From a bacterium (GTDB taxonomy: Bacteria; Babelota; Babeliae; Babelales; Vermiphilaceae), in NCBI GenBank assembly GCA_021827875.1, contig JAKAUA010000086.1, positions 1 through 32,004 of the forward strand: a DNA stretch of 32,004 nucleotides, given 5' to 3'. Position numbers and translations under genes: made by a program. The notes under the pieces are model-generated. The model was given only the letters and a program-made list of their open reading frames with translations. It searched no databases and was not told where the DNA came from. Shown here in pieces: positions 9,165 through 18,424 of this stretch; positions within the stretch are counted from its first letter, which is position 1; the number at the start of each line of letters is the position of its first letter.

Positions 9165-9192
9165 TTGACAATTTTATCAAAAAAGATATCCT
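9165..9192 (+). promoter_or_regulatory. Candidate sigma70-type promoter TTGACA-16-TATCCT
   Basis: Consensus -35 and weak -10, upstream of ORF at 9229; shares TTTCAATTTGACA with promoter at 25874. Confidence 0.4.
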
Positions 9193-9228
9193 AAAAACAG
9201 ATCATATTAGTAAAAATAGAGGTATCTA

Positions 9229-10182
9229 ATGTTGAAAAAATTATTCTTTTGTCTAAGCATTGTTGCCATATTTTTTGGATCAACACATACATCATTTGCA
9301 GCACCTGAAGATTCTAAGCTTACGTATGTTTTTTCTCATGGGCTTGGTGCATTCGGTGAATGCGCTATGTCCTATGTGAAAAGTCACAACCTAGATGACA
9401 TTCCTGTATTGGATAAAAAAACAGGTCAAGTAACACGTCTATCATTATCGCAGGACAAAAATAATCCTTTTTATATTTTGTATCACCCCATCTGCTTTTT
9501 TAATTATCCTTCTTCAAATGCAAACTTTCATAATGATAATGACGGAAGTATATCTGCGAAAAACACCTTTTCATCAAAGAAGGCTTCTTTAGCCCAAAAT
9601 ACTGAGATTGAAACATTAAAAAATCATATAGAAAATATTGATGGTGACGCTGTGTTATTCGGACATTCTATGGGTGCTTCGACAATAATCAATTATATGG
9701 CGCAGTATAATCCTAAAAACATTAAGGCTGTTGTGCTGGAAGCTCCCTTTGATACCATTGAGAGCGTTGTGCGCAACAAGATAGGATGGTTTCGTAAATT
9801 AGGACTAGGGTCACTTTATTTATGGCTAGCTCATCCGGAATACGACAGGTATGGTATAAGGCCGGGCAATGTAGTTCATCGTATCCATCCAACAATTCCC
9901 GTTATCTTTATCCATTCAAAAAAAGATTCGCTTATACCGGTGACAAGCTCTCGCCGTATGTATAATGCCATGAAGAAAAACGGACGTACAAAAGTACATA
10001 TTTTTGAATTAGAAGAAGCAACTCACACAAACGCAAGCAACTGCGCTGACTCAGGCAATTATCAAAGAGTAATACATGCCTTCTACAAGAACTATGGCCT
10101 TCCTTGTGATGAAACACTCGCCGCAGAAGGACAAGCATTATTTGAAACAACACAACCAGCTATTGATTCATTTTATAAATAA
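9229..10182 (+). CDS. Exported alpha/beta-hydrolase
   Basis: Signal peptide; FGHSMGAST nucleophile elbow, IHSKKDSLIP acid, EATHTN His. Confidence 0.75.
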   Translation: MLKKLFFCLSIVAIFFGSTHTSFAAPEDSKLTYVFSHGLGAFGECAMSYVKSHNLDDIPVLDKKTGQVTRLSLSQDKNNPFYILYHPICFFNYPSSNANFHNDNDGSISAKNTFSSKKASLAQNTEIETLKNHIENIDGDAVLFGHSMGASTIINYMAQYNPKNIKAVVLEAPFDTIESVVRNKIGWFRKLGLGSLYLWLAHPEYDRYGIRPGNVVHRIHPTIPVIFIHSKKDSLIPVTSSRRMYNAMKKNGRTKVHIFELEEATHTNASNCADSGNYQRVIHAFYKNYGLPCDETLAAEGQALFETTQPAIDSFYK

Positions 10183-10192
10183 GAGGTTACAC

Positions 10193-11035
10193 GTGAAAAT
10201 CAAATACTTCATACTTCTATTATCGGTACTGAGCATTAAACCAATATTCAGCATGCAGTATATACATTATCTAGAAAAATTACTGGTTTCTATGAGACGT
10301 TCGGCAGCCAAAGAAGTGAAGCCACCATTGCAAAAAGTAAAAACTATATATATTGGCGACAATCTTGATATAAAACAGGCTACCCTTCAAATTATTGCTG
10401 CTACCAAAGACCCTGTTATTAAAGGAATTATTTTATTCGTTAGTAATGGTGGTGGTAGCACAATAGGCTATGCCACACTACACGATACCATAAAAAATGC
10501 CCGTACATTTAAACCTGTTGTTTGTATTACCAATAGAGCCTGTTCTGGCGGTTATATGATCGCAAGCGCAGCAGATTATATTATTGCATATGACATATCA
10601 CAGATAGGATGTATTGGCGTCATAACTGAATTTACACAATACAAAATGCCGCGAATTCAAAATCAAAATGGCGTCAATGCCGATCTTACTGTCGAAGTTT
10701 TTGCAGCGGGTGAATTTAAAAGTATTTGCAGCACATATCATGGTGCGTTGTCTGAAAAAGAACGCGCTCTCATGCAAAAAGCGACCAATGATTTGTATGA
10801 TGCTTTTATTTCTATGATTGCTAAAGATAGAGCACTTAACAAAGATAATGCTCACGACTGGGCTGATGCCAAAATATTCTTAGCCAACGAAGCACTCAAT
10901 CTTGGCCTTATAGATCAGATTGGTACCATGTTTGATGCTGAAGCAAAAATAGCAGAACTTATACAAACAAAGACTTACCAGCCATATCCTGACTATAAGA
11001 TACAGTATCTTTTTGGTGATGATAAAGCTGCTTAA
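10193..11035 (+). CDS. Exported S49 family (SppA-like) serine peptidase, paralog of 8186..9016
   Basis: GTG start after gaggttac; signal peptide KYFILLLSVLSIKPIFS; ACSGGYMIASAADYIIA, AAGEFKSICS..LSEKER; start trimmed from 10076. Confidence 0.85.
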   Translation: MKIKYFILLLSVLSIKPIFSMQYIHYLEKLLVSMRRSAAKEVKPPLQKVKTIYIGDNLDIKQATLQIIAATKDPVIKGIILFVSNGGGSTIGYATLHDTIKNARTFKPVVCITNRACSGGYMIASAADYIIAYDISQIGCIGVITEFTQYKMPRIQNQNGVNADLTVEVFAAGEFKSICSTYHGALSEKERALMQKATNDLYDAFISMIAKDRALNKDNAHDWADAKIFLANEALNLGLIDQIGTMFDAEAKIAELIQTKTYQPYPDYKIQYLFGDDKAA

Positions 11036-12270
11036 GATATCAACGACGCAGCATTGAGTTTATTTTGTAATTGAAAAGCGCTTGGAGCATTAATTTCTCT
11101 GAGCGCTTTTTCTTTATCAATAGGTTCAAAATGCGTGGCGCCGGACCACTCTTTTGCTTTTAGTATTTTTAATACCCGCCTATCAAGCTCGTGCTCTGTA
11201 ATTCTTCCCTCATGTATTGCTCGCTCTATAAGCACTACTGCCTTTGGCACATCCAGCGGGCACAGAATAATATCATTCCCTGCCAAAAATGCCTCTAATT
11301 CTGCATAACCAGGCTCGTAATATTTGGTAATTGCAATCATGCCCAAGCCATCAGTTATTTTAAGTCCTTCAAAATTGAGCTCCTGTTCAAGCAAATCAGT
11401 AACAATGGCATGCGATAATGATGATGCGCGATGCTTATCCGGCTCATATGCGGGAACAGCTAAATGTGCATTCATCACTGCAGCAACACCGTGCTCAATC
11501 AGATGTTTAAAAGGAATAAGCTCTAACGCCTGTAATCTTTTTTTATCATGAGTGAGCAATGGCAAGTCCAAGTGCGAATCAACACTGGTATCGCCATGGC
11601 CGGGAAAATGTTTTGCGCAGGCAAGCACTCCTGCATCTTGCAAACCTCGCATCATAAACAAAGCACAGCGAGCGACATGATGTGCATCAACCCCAAATGA
11701 GCGCGATCCTATTAGCATGTTGTCCGGATGGTTATTGACATCGGTCACCGGTGAAAAGTTCATATGTATGCCAACTGCTTTGCATTGTCTGCCAATTTCT
11801 CTGCCAAGCTGATAAATAAGAGCACCGTCTGAAAGTCTTCCCAACACCGCATTACGCGGATACACAAGCGTGTTGTACAAACGCATACTCAAACCCCATT
11901 CGCAATCTTGTGATATGAGCAAAGGAACTTTGCTTAATGCTTGGTATTCATTAATGGCATCAATCTGTTTTTCCGGTGTGCTTTTAAACAAAAAAATAAG
12001 GCCGCCGATGTGATAATGCTCAATCAATTCTCGTATATAAGCTGAATCTATTTTGTAAGGTGATTTAAATAGTGCAGTTGCAAGCGCTTCTTCTTGCTGC
12101 TCAAAGCTTGATGCAGTAGCAACAACAAAGAGTTGTCCAATTTTTTCGCGCAATGTTAAAGATGCCAATGTTTGCTGTGCCCAAACGCCGGGTGCCTGCT
12201 CATAGACAGGCGGAAATGCTAACAATGGAACAGTAAAAAATATAGTGAGAAAAATAACAATACGCTTCAT
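11032..12270 (-). CDS. Glycoside hydrolase family 3, beta-N-acetylhexosaminidase (NagZ-like), exported
   Basis: KHFPGHGDTSVDSHLDLP GH3 NagZ signature, LREKIGQLF, signal peptide. Confidence 0.9.
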   Translation of the reverse strand: MKRIVIFLTIFFTVPLLAFPPVYEQAPGVWAQQTLASLTLREKIGQLFVVATASSFEQQEEALATALFKSPYKIDSAYIRELIEHYHIGGLIFLFKSTPEKQIDAINEYQALSKVPLLISQDCEWGLSMRLYNTLVYPRNAVLGRLSDGALIYQLGREIGRQCKAVGIHMNFSPVTDVNNHPDNMLIGSRSFGVDAHHVARCALFMMRGLQDAGVLACAKHFPGHGDTSVDSHLDLPLLTHDKKRLQALELIPFKHLIEHGVAAVMNAHLAVPAYEPDKHRASSLSHAIVTDLLEQELNFEGLKITDGLGMIAITKYYEPGYAELEAFLAGNDIILCPLDVPKAVVLIERAIHEGRITEHELDRRVLKILKAKEWSGATHFEPIDKEKALREINAPSAFQLQNKLNAASLIS

Positions 12271-12326
12271 ATGGCTATCCTAGAATCTGTGAACAAAAAT
12301 TTTATCCGATTTATTTTAAAGTTATG

Positions 12327-12599
12327 ACCCCTAACCCTTCGATACAGCGACCAGGGGCTGCCACTCAGGGCGAGCGGGGAAATATATCTTTTGTATTTAT
12401 ATAGCACAACACATTTGTTTATTGAGAGTGATTCACATAATGCTTCTGGAAACACCTTAGTATATTTGCATCTTATTTAAAGACGCTTGCTATATTTCTA
12501 GTAAAAATTTTAAAAAGTGTGCCGGACTAAGTGAGTCAATGTGCTCCCACCGCTCGCCCTGAGTGACGGCCCTGGCCGTTGTATCGAAGGGTTAGGTGG
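12327..12599. repeat. MITE/REP-like element: two ~50-bp arms in inverted orientation (12327-12379 and 12544-12599)
   Basis: Arm1 acccctaacccttcgatacagcgaccaggggctgccactcagggcgagcgggg; reverse complement of arm2 ccacctaacccttcgatacaacggccagggccgtcactcagggcgagcggtggg. Confidence 0.75.
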
Positions 12600-12700
12600 A
12601 TAAAACGATCATTTCTTAAAATTTATTTTTTTCAAGTTCTGAAAGTAAGAAAAATTAAGCACGATTTTTATATTTTGTTTACAATCTAGTCTTCTAAGCA

Positions 12701-12726
12701 AAATGCCTCCGGCAAAGGAGGCATTT
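12701..12726. terminator. Rho-independent terminator
   Basis: aaatgcctcc-ggcaaa-ggaggcattt perfect 10-bp stem. Confidence 0.85.
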
Positions 12727-12737
12727 TATATTTTTAT

Positions 12738-12941
12738 TTATTTTTTCTTGCGTAACATTGGCAAGCCAGTACGTTCGTTTTCAATCACTTCGTAGCCTGC
12801 AGGCAATGCATCAAGAGAATCTTTTCCTGCTTCACCGGCAAAGTAGTAGATCTTTTGCTTGCGATCGCCAACTAATTTAACTTCTTTGGTATGCAAATAA
12901 TATGTTTTGCCACTTTTTTTAGATTTAACGCTATAGGCCAT
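12738..12941 (-). CDS. Conserved small (67 aa) hypothetical protein of the 'SKKTGKTYYLH...YYFA...DALPAGYEV.EN.RTGLP.L' type
   Basis: MAYSVKSKKSGKTYYLHTKEVKLVGDRKQKIYYFAGEAGKDSLDALPAGYEVIENERTGLPMLRKKK; start trimmed from 12986; AGGAGC SD before ATG. Confidence 0.8.
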   Translation of the reverse strand: MAYSVKSKKSGKTYYLHTKEVKLVGDRKQKIYYFAGEAGKDSLDALPAGYEVIENERTGLPMLRKKK

Positions 12942-13060
12942 AGTAAGCTCCTGAATAAATAATACTGTTTTTAACTTCAAGAACACATTATCGAATTGTG
13001 ATAAAAAAAGCTACAAATATCCGCTATATTACAATAAAAACCACTATTTTTACGCTAATT

Positions 13061-13088
13061 TTGACAAAAAATTTACAAATTATACTTT
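13061..13088 (+). promoter_or_regulatory. Candidate sigma70-type promoter TTGACA-16-TACTTT
   Basis: Consensus -35; upstream of ORF at 13131. Confidence 0.4.
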
Positions 13089-13130
13089 TATAACGATTTA
13101 TTCTCATATCTAGCACAAGGAGCTCTCTTA

Positions 13131-13331
13131 ATGACCGTCAATCAACAAGCAGGCAGAACAATTATTGGTATTCTTGGTCTTTTGTTATTTATTTTTGCTG
13201 CCGGAGATGTATTATTGCGCCTTATAGTCGCGCTCATTGGATTAGCGCTATTTTTCTATGGTTTTGGCTGGCGCAAACAAGAAGCATATTATTTCATACA
13301 AAAACAGTGGTATCATTACAAAAAAAGATAA
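13131..13331 (+). CDS. Small inner-membrane protein (two TM helices)
   Basis: AAGGAG SD; GRTIIGILGLLLFIFAAGDVLLRLIVALIGLALFFYGFGW hydrophobic hairpin. Confidence 0.7.
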   Translation: MTVNQQAGRTIIGILGLLLFIFAAGDVLLRLIVALIGLALFFYGFGWRKQEAYYFIQKQWYHYKKR

Positions 13332-13354
13332 TTTTTAATTAAAAAGGAACTGTT

Positions 13355-14107
13355 ATGAAGAAATTCCCCATAAAGCAAGCAATAGAATTTGCCGCAAAAA
13401 CAATGTGGGACAATATAGTAACTATTTTACTGGGTTCACTTTTTTGGTTTGCTGCGCTTGCGGTAAGTACCGCAGGAATAGTATTTATCGGCGGTAGTAT
13501 TGTGAGTGCCATTGCTTATTATACATTTCGCCATACTGCTACCCATACTGTTTTATCAGCTATACAAAACTTTAGTAATATTCAACTTGTTTCTACTTCA
13601 TTGACCTTAAAACACTCTCTCTTCATTGGACTATTGGTTTTGAGTAGTATCACCGTAGTTCTAGCCCTCTTATTTGTATTCAATGCATTACGGCTCGGAT
13701 TTGATAAATTTCTTATGCAGTTTGAAGATGGGCACATTGGTTCTATTAATACTATTTTTTCTTGCTTTAGTGACATTACCATACGCTATACCATTGCAGC
13801 ATTTTTAAAAATTGCAGCAGTATTTTTTGGACTACTCTGCCTTATTGTTCCCGGTATATATCTCTGGATAAAATTCAGATTTTATACTTTCTCCATGTTA
13901 GATCGTAATACCGGCAGTGTTGAATCATTACAACATAGCTATCGCATAACAAAAGGCTACTTTTTTATTTTGTTTATCACTGTGCTATTAATGGGATTAT
14001 TTAGCTCTTTAATTAATTCTGCTCTGATAACTATATTTATAACAGCCCCCTTTACTAAGTTGATAAATATTTATCTTTATCGTTTTTTGCGCGATGAAAA
14101 TCAATAA
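13355..14107 (+). CDS. Multi-pass membrane protein, YciC/DUF975-like (GDPD membrane-domain-like)
   Basis: FFGLLCLIVPGIYLWIKFRFYTFSMLDRNTGSVESLQHSYRITKGYF motif. Confidence 0.6.
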   Translation: MKKFPIKQAIEFAAKTMWDNIVTILLGSLFWFAALAVSTAGIVFIGGSIVSAIAYYTFRHTATHTVLSAIQNFSNIQLVSTSLTLKHSLFIGLLVLSSITVVLALLFVFNALRLGFDKFLMQFEDGHIGSINTIFSCFSDITIRYTIAAFLKIAAVFFGLLCLIVPGIYLWIKFRFYTFSMLDRNTGSVESLQHSYRITKGYFFILFITVLLMGLFSSLINSALITIFITAPFTKLINIYLYRFLRDENQ

Positions 14108-14210
14108 AGCATCCATAAATTTTTTCAATCTGATAAATTATTTATTTATCTAACCGGATCATGCTACAGTACTCCTGTTATCTCAAGGGACAATAAGGGG
14201 GGAGATTAGC

Positions 14211-15467
14211 ATGAAAATTGGTATTATTGGTGGGGGCATTTCTGGCCTTGCATCAGCTTGGTTTTTAGAAGAAATGCATGACGTTATCTTATTTGAAAGA
14301 CAAGATAGACTTGGTGGGCATGCCAATACGGTATTAGTGTCAACGTCCTATGGAGATGTCCCCATAGAAACAGGATTCGAATTTTTCAATAGTACTATGT
14401 TTCCCCATTTTACTCGATTGCTCTCACTTTTAGAGGTACCCACAACGAGCTATCCTTTTAATTACACTTTTTCTTCTGAAAAAACGGATACGATTTTTAT
14501 TTTACCACCATGGAGAAGCGGTAAAATTTTCTGGGATATGCTTGGCATCAACAAACTAAATTTGGTACTGGAGCTCAAGTATATTATCGGCAAATGTGAA
14601 CAATTTGTTCAGAAAAAAGATAAGAATACTACCATAGAGCAATTTCTTGACCAATGTAATGTTACCGAATCATTTAAAAATGATTTTTTTATCCCTCTTT
14701 TCTGCGCTGGATGGGGCATATCTCCGGAAAAATTTAGAACATTCGCTGCGTACAATCTTCTTTCTTGGATGGTAAACAATAAAGTTATGGGACTCCAAGA
14801 CTGCACCTGGGATGAAATCCCTACCGGCATGTCATCTTATGTTGATGCATTAACTGCACAAATAAAACGGGCTAAACTCAAAACATCGGTAACCATTCAG
14901 AATATTACGTATGACGGCAAACAATACACGGTACAAGAAAAAGATGGGTCACATAACACATTTGACCATCTCATTGTTGCGACTAATGCACAGGAAGCAC
15001 ATGCTTTATTACGAAATATTCCACAACTGCACAACAGACGCGCTTTATTAAATCAAATTGAGTACATTGATGCGACTATTGCAATACATGGTGATGAACG
15101 TTTTATGCCTAAAAACAAAAAGCATTGGTCCGTTGCCAATGTTTGGTACAACAGCAAAAACAGTATATTAACAACCCACAAACCATGGCACAGTCAAACA
15201 TTACTGCTTCGCAGTTGGCTTATGACAGGTTTTCCTCATCCTGAACCGCTGTACGCGACAGTAGATTATCGCCACGCACAAGTGACACCCACTTATTTTC
15301 ATGTGCAACAGCATCTTTCTGCGTTGCAAGGTGAACACAATGTATGGATCGCAGGATTATACACGCATGATATCGATTCACATGAAAGCGCCTTAACTTC
15401 CGCAATAAAAATTGCAGGGCGTCTTGCTCCTGAATCTAGACGCTATGCTGATATTATGAAAAAATAG
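14211..15467 (+). CDS. FAD-dependent amine-oxidoreductase-like protein
   Basis: MKIGIIGGGISGLASAWFLEEMHDVILFERQDRLGGHANTV dinucleotide-binding motif; GLYTHDIDSHESALTSAIKIA C-terminal FAD motif. Confidence 0.85.
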   Translation: MKIGIIGGGISGLASAWFLEEMHDVILFERQDRLGGHANTVLVSTSYGDVPIETGFEFFNSTMFPHFTRLLSLLEVPTTSYPFNYTFSSEKTDTIFILPPWRSGKIFWDMLGINKLNLVLELKYIIGKCEQFVQKKDKNTTIEQFLDQCNVTESFKNDFFIPLFCAGWGISPEKFRTFAAYNLLSWMVNNKVMGLQDCTWDEIPTGMSSYVDALTAQIKRAKLKTSVTIQNITYDGKQYTVQEKDGSHNTFDHLIVATNAQEAHALLRNIPQLHNRRALLNQIEYIDATIAIHGDERFMPKNKKHWSVANVWYNSKNSILTTHKPWHSQTLLLRSWLMTGFPHPEPLYATVDYRHAQVTPTYFHVQQHLSALQGEHNVWIAGLYTHDIDSHESALTSAIKIAGRLAPESRRYADIMKK

Positions 15468-15472
15468 GAAAC

Positions 15473-17311
15473 CTATCTGTAATTACGCTTAAACTTTTTT
15501 TCAATCTCATAGGTTGAGACAAACCACATAGTGGGCCGTCCATGCGGGCAGGTAAAGCGATTGTCTGTTTTTTCTAAATCAGCAACTAACTGCTGCATTT
15601 GCGCTATAGATAATAGATCGCCTGCTTTGACCGCGGCTTTGCACGCCATCTGTGCATGCAATTTTTCATTAATTGTTTTAAAAAATAGATCTTTATCAAT
15701 CTGCTGATATTCATATATCCAGCTGACTACTTCTTTGATCAACTCTTGCATGTTGGCATCTTTTAAATTCACCGGTGTTGATTTTATGGCGAGCTGGTTG
15801 ACGCCCACGATTTCAACATGAATGCCGCTTTTTTCAAGCAGGTGCAGATGCGGCTCGATCAAGCGCATATCACTACTTGATAGATGCATAATTATAGGAA
15901 ACAATAACGATATGGTTGCGACATCTGCAAAGCGCTGTGCAAATAATTCGTACAAAATACGCTCGTGTGCAGCATGTTGGTCTATGAGTACCATGCCGTC
16001 AGGTTTTTCTAACAAAATATAAGTGCTACTTAATTGTCCTACAACGCGATAGGTAATTTCTGGTTCATCTTGTTCTAGCGCGCTGTTAAGCGATTGTTGA
16101 CTACCTGCACTGGGCTCCGCCAGTGCGTTATGTGATACGCTGGTAGGGATAAATAGAGGCGCAGATGTAGGAGATGAAAATGACATTGGTGGTGCAGTAA
16201 ATGGTGCTTCTTTAAATGGCTGTGCAAAAGATGATGATAACGCCATATTAAATGTCGGTATCGGTCGATTTTCTGCGTGAGCAGATGCAATTCGCACATC
16301 AGTCTTTAAATGTGAGGATAAATGCTCTTCTAATGTGGCCTTAATGGCTTGCGTGACTGCTTGCTCTACAATGCGTGGATGCAAGAATTGCACCTCTTCT
16401 TTGCGCGGGTGAATATTAATATCAACCTGCGCCCCATCAAGCGTTATAAAAAGAAAGAGCGCAGGAAATTTACCCGTTTGCAACACATTCAAATAGCCTC
16501 TAAGAGCCGCTTGCGTTAATTTATAATTTTTTACCCAGCGTGAATTTACAAAGAAGAAGATAGCATTACGATCATAGCGGCTGTATTGATGAGACGATAT
16601 TACACCGCGCACACTCACGCCTTGTTGTGTAATATCTTTGAGCGTAATCATATGCTGCGCAAAAGAATGCTCCCATAATTGCACAATGCGTTGTTCTATG
16701 CTATCAATCGCGGGGCAATTAAAAAGCATCTTGCCTTCAGAAAAAAGCTTAAAGTGGATGTTTGTGTAATCCAGACAGAACGCTTCAAAGAGCGTGACAA
16801 TATGGCGCCATTCGGTTTCTTTTGTTTTTAAGAATTTTTTTCTGGCAGGCACATTATAAAAAAGATCAGCAATGCTCAGGTCTGTACCTTGTTCGCATGC
16901 TATTGCTTCTTCGTGCGCTACTGCCCCATTTTCTACCGACAGACAAACACCTAGCTCACTATCTGCATCTTTGGTGATAAGCTGCATCTTACTCACCGCG
17001 CTCATGCTCGAGAGCGCCTCCCCTCTGAACCCAAAGGTGGTGATAGAGGTAAGATCATCAACAGAGCTTATTTTGCTTGTCGTATGATGCTTAATACACA
17101 TATGCGCATCTGCAACAGACATACCACAGCCATTATCAACAATACGTATCAGCTGTTTGCCGCCATCTTCAATATATATAGAAATCTGTGTTGCGCCTGC
17201 ATCAAGCGAATTTTCAACCAGCTCTTTTACAATATTAGCCGGGCGTTCTACAACCTCACCTGCTGCGATTTTTTGGGCTTCTTGTGCAGATAATTGTTTA
17301 ATTCTGTTCAT
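15473..17311 (-). CDS. mutL: DNA mismatch repair endonuclease MutL
   Basis: AAGEVVERPANIVKELVENSLDAGA, GFRGEAL, DQHAAHERILYE endonuclease motif, CPHGRP. Confidence 0.97.
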   Translation of the reverse strand: MNRIKQLSAQEAQKIAAGEVVERPANIVKELVENSLDAGATQISIYIEDGGKQLIRIVDNGCGMSVADAHMCIKHHTTSKISSVDDLTSITTFGFRGEALSSMSAVSKMQLITKDADSELGVCLSVENGAVAHEEAIACEQGTDLSIADLFYNVPARKKFLKTKETEWRHIVTLFEAFCLDYTNIHFKLFSEGKMLFNCPAIDSIEQRIVQLWEHSFAQHMITLKDITQQGVSVRGVISSHQYSRYDRNAIFFFVNSRWVKNYKLTQAALRGYLNVLQTGKFPALFLFITLDGAQVDINIHPRKEEVQFLHPRIVEQAVTQAIKATLEEHLSSHLKTDVRIASAHAENRPIPTFNMALSSSFAQPFKEAPFTAPPMSFSSPTSAPLFIPTSVSHNALAEPSAGSQQSLNSALEQDEPEITYRVVGQLSSTYILLEKPDGMVLIDQHAAHERILYELFAQRFADVATISLLFPIIMHLSSSDMRLIEPHLHLLEKSGIHVEIVGVNQLAIKSTPVNLKDANMQELIKEVVSWIYEYQQIDKDLFFKTINEKLHAQMACKAAVKAGDLLSIAQMQQLVADLEKTDNRFTCPHGRPTMWFVSTYEIEKKFKRNYR

Positions 17312-17871
17312 TAGTTATGTTTTTTATTTTTGCTGGCTAATTCTTTTAAAAGTCTTAATCTACCCGTCACACTCCCATGGTAGGCCGGCCCAGGATAATC
17401 AGGCACCGATACATCACCTATTATAGCCCATATCATAGGATTCAAACCTAAAAAAGCGGTCGTACACATAGCCCACGCATATTGATCTCTATGTGTTTCC
17501 TGCGTAGATGCAATACCAAAAGAGATGGTGGCAATTAAAAATAAAAACATTGCGGAATTACGTAAAACTTTTTTACCAAGAGCATTCAATCTTTTCTCTT
17601 CTCTTGTGCCATCTTCTATCATGTTAGGCAGCGCTACAGTAAAATCTTGCTCTTTTACTAAGTTGTTTAAACTTTTTCCGCTTACCAAAAAATTGTCAAA
17701 TGTATAACGTGGTTCAATCGAAGCAATATTCATCGCCTGACGATTATGCTTTCGCGCTTTTCCGGCAGGACTATGCATTAATTCGCCCATAGGAATAGAT
17801 ATATGATCTCTATCCATAGCTGATACAGAGCCAATGCTTAGTGACAATAGAATCATCATTCTTTTTATCAT
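17311..17871 (-). CDS. Hypothetical exported protein, paralog-family member A
   Basis: Signal peptide ...SIGSVSA|MD; YTFDNF...LVKEQDFTVALPNMIEDG; two hydrophobic segments; 1-bp stop/start overlap with mutL. Confidence 0.7.
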   Translation of the reverse strand: MIKRMMILLSLSIGSVSAMDRDHISIPMGELMHSPAGKARKHNRQAMNIASIEPRYTFDNFLVSGKSLNNLVKEQDFTVALPNMIEDGTREEKRLNALGKKVLRNSAMFLFLIATISFGIASTQETHRDQYAWAMCTTAFLGLNPMIWAIIGDVSVPDYPGPAYHGSVTGRLRLLKELASKNKKHN

Positions 17872-17872
17872 A

Positions 17873-18424
17873 TCAATCTCTTTGTTTTAATTCCGGATAA
17901 TGGTGCTCGAGCAATGCTATGTGTTCCCCTATGGTATCATGGCGCCACTCGCTGCGAGGGAGTTTTATTTTTTGTTCTGCCATTCGCAATAAATTCAATT
18001 TTTTCTTTATCGTTTGCAATTCGATACGCCTGCTATCACAACGACTCACTGCTTGCCCTATCACAAATCCAATCGGTAGTGCGCTAAATACACAAGATTC
18101 AAAATCTCCAGTCATCCAACCGAAAGCCATACTGATTCCTACAAAGGTAAGGCCTGATGCTGTTACATACATAATGTCACGGCAAGAATCAGAGCATCTA
18201 TTCTGTTTTTCTTCCTGTATTTGTTGTTCACCATATTCGATCATCTTAGGTAACGCGGCCCAAAAATTTTTGTCTTTTGCTAAATCTTCAAAGCGATAGT
18301 CAATTTCACTGCTTAGATTAAAGTACTTAATCGTATCAAAATATTTTTTAACATCTAAAGGCGCATCCATCGCTGATGCAAAGCCGAAGCTTAGTGCCGA
18401 TAACATGATACATTGTTTCATCAT
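17873..18424 (-). CDS. Hypothetical exported protein, paralog-family member B
   Basis: Signal peptide ...GFASA|MD; YRFEDLAKDKNFWAALPKMIEYG; bilobed hydrophobic region. Confidence 0.7.
   Translation of the reverse strand: MMKQCIMLSALSFGFASAMDAPLDVKKYFDTIKYFNLSSEIDYRFEDLAKDKNFWAALPKMIEYGEQQIQEEKQNRCSDSCRDIMYVTASGLTFVGISMAFGWMTGDFESCVFSALPIGFVIGQAVSRCDSRRIELQTIKKKLNLLRMAEQKIKLPRSEWRHDTIGEHIALLEHHYPELKQRD

Noticed and set aside
12267-12455. 62-aa minus-strand ORF overlapping the inverted-repeat element
   Set aside because: Crosses repeat arm 1 and has no SD or domain; probably spurious.
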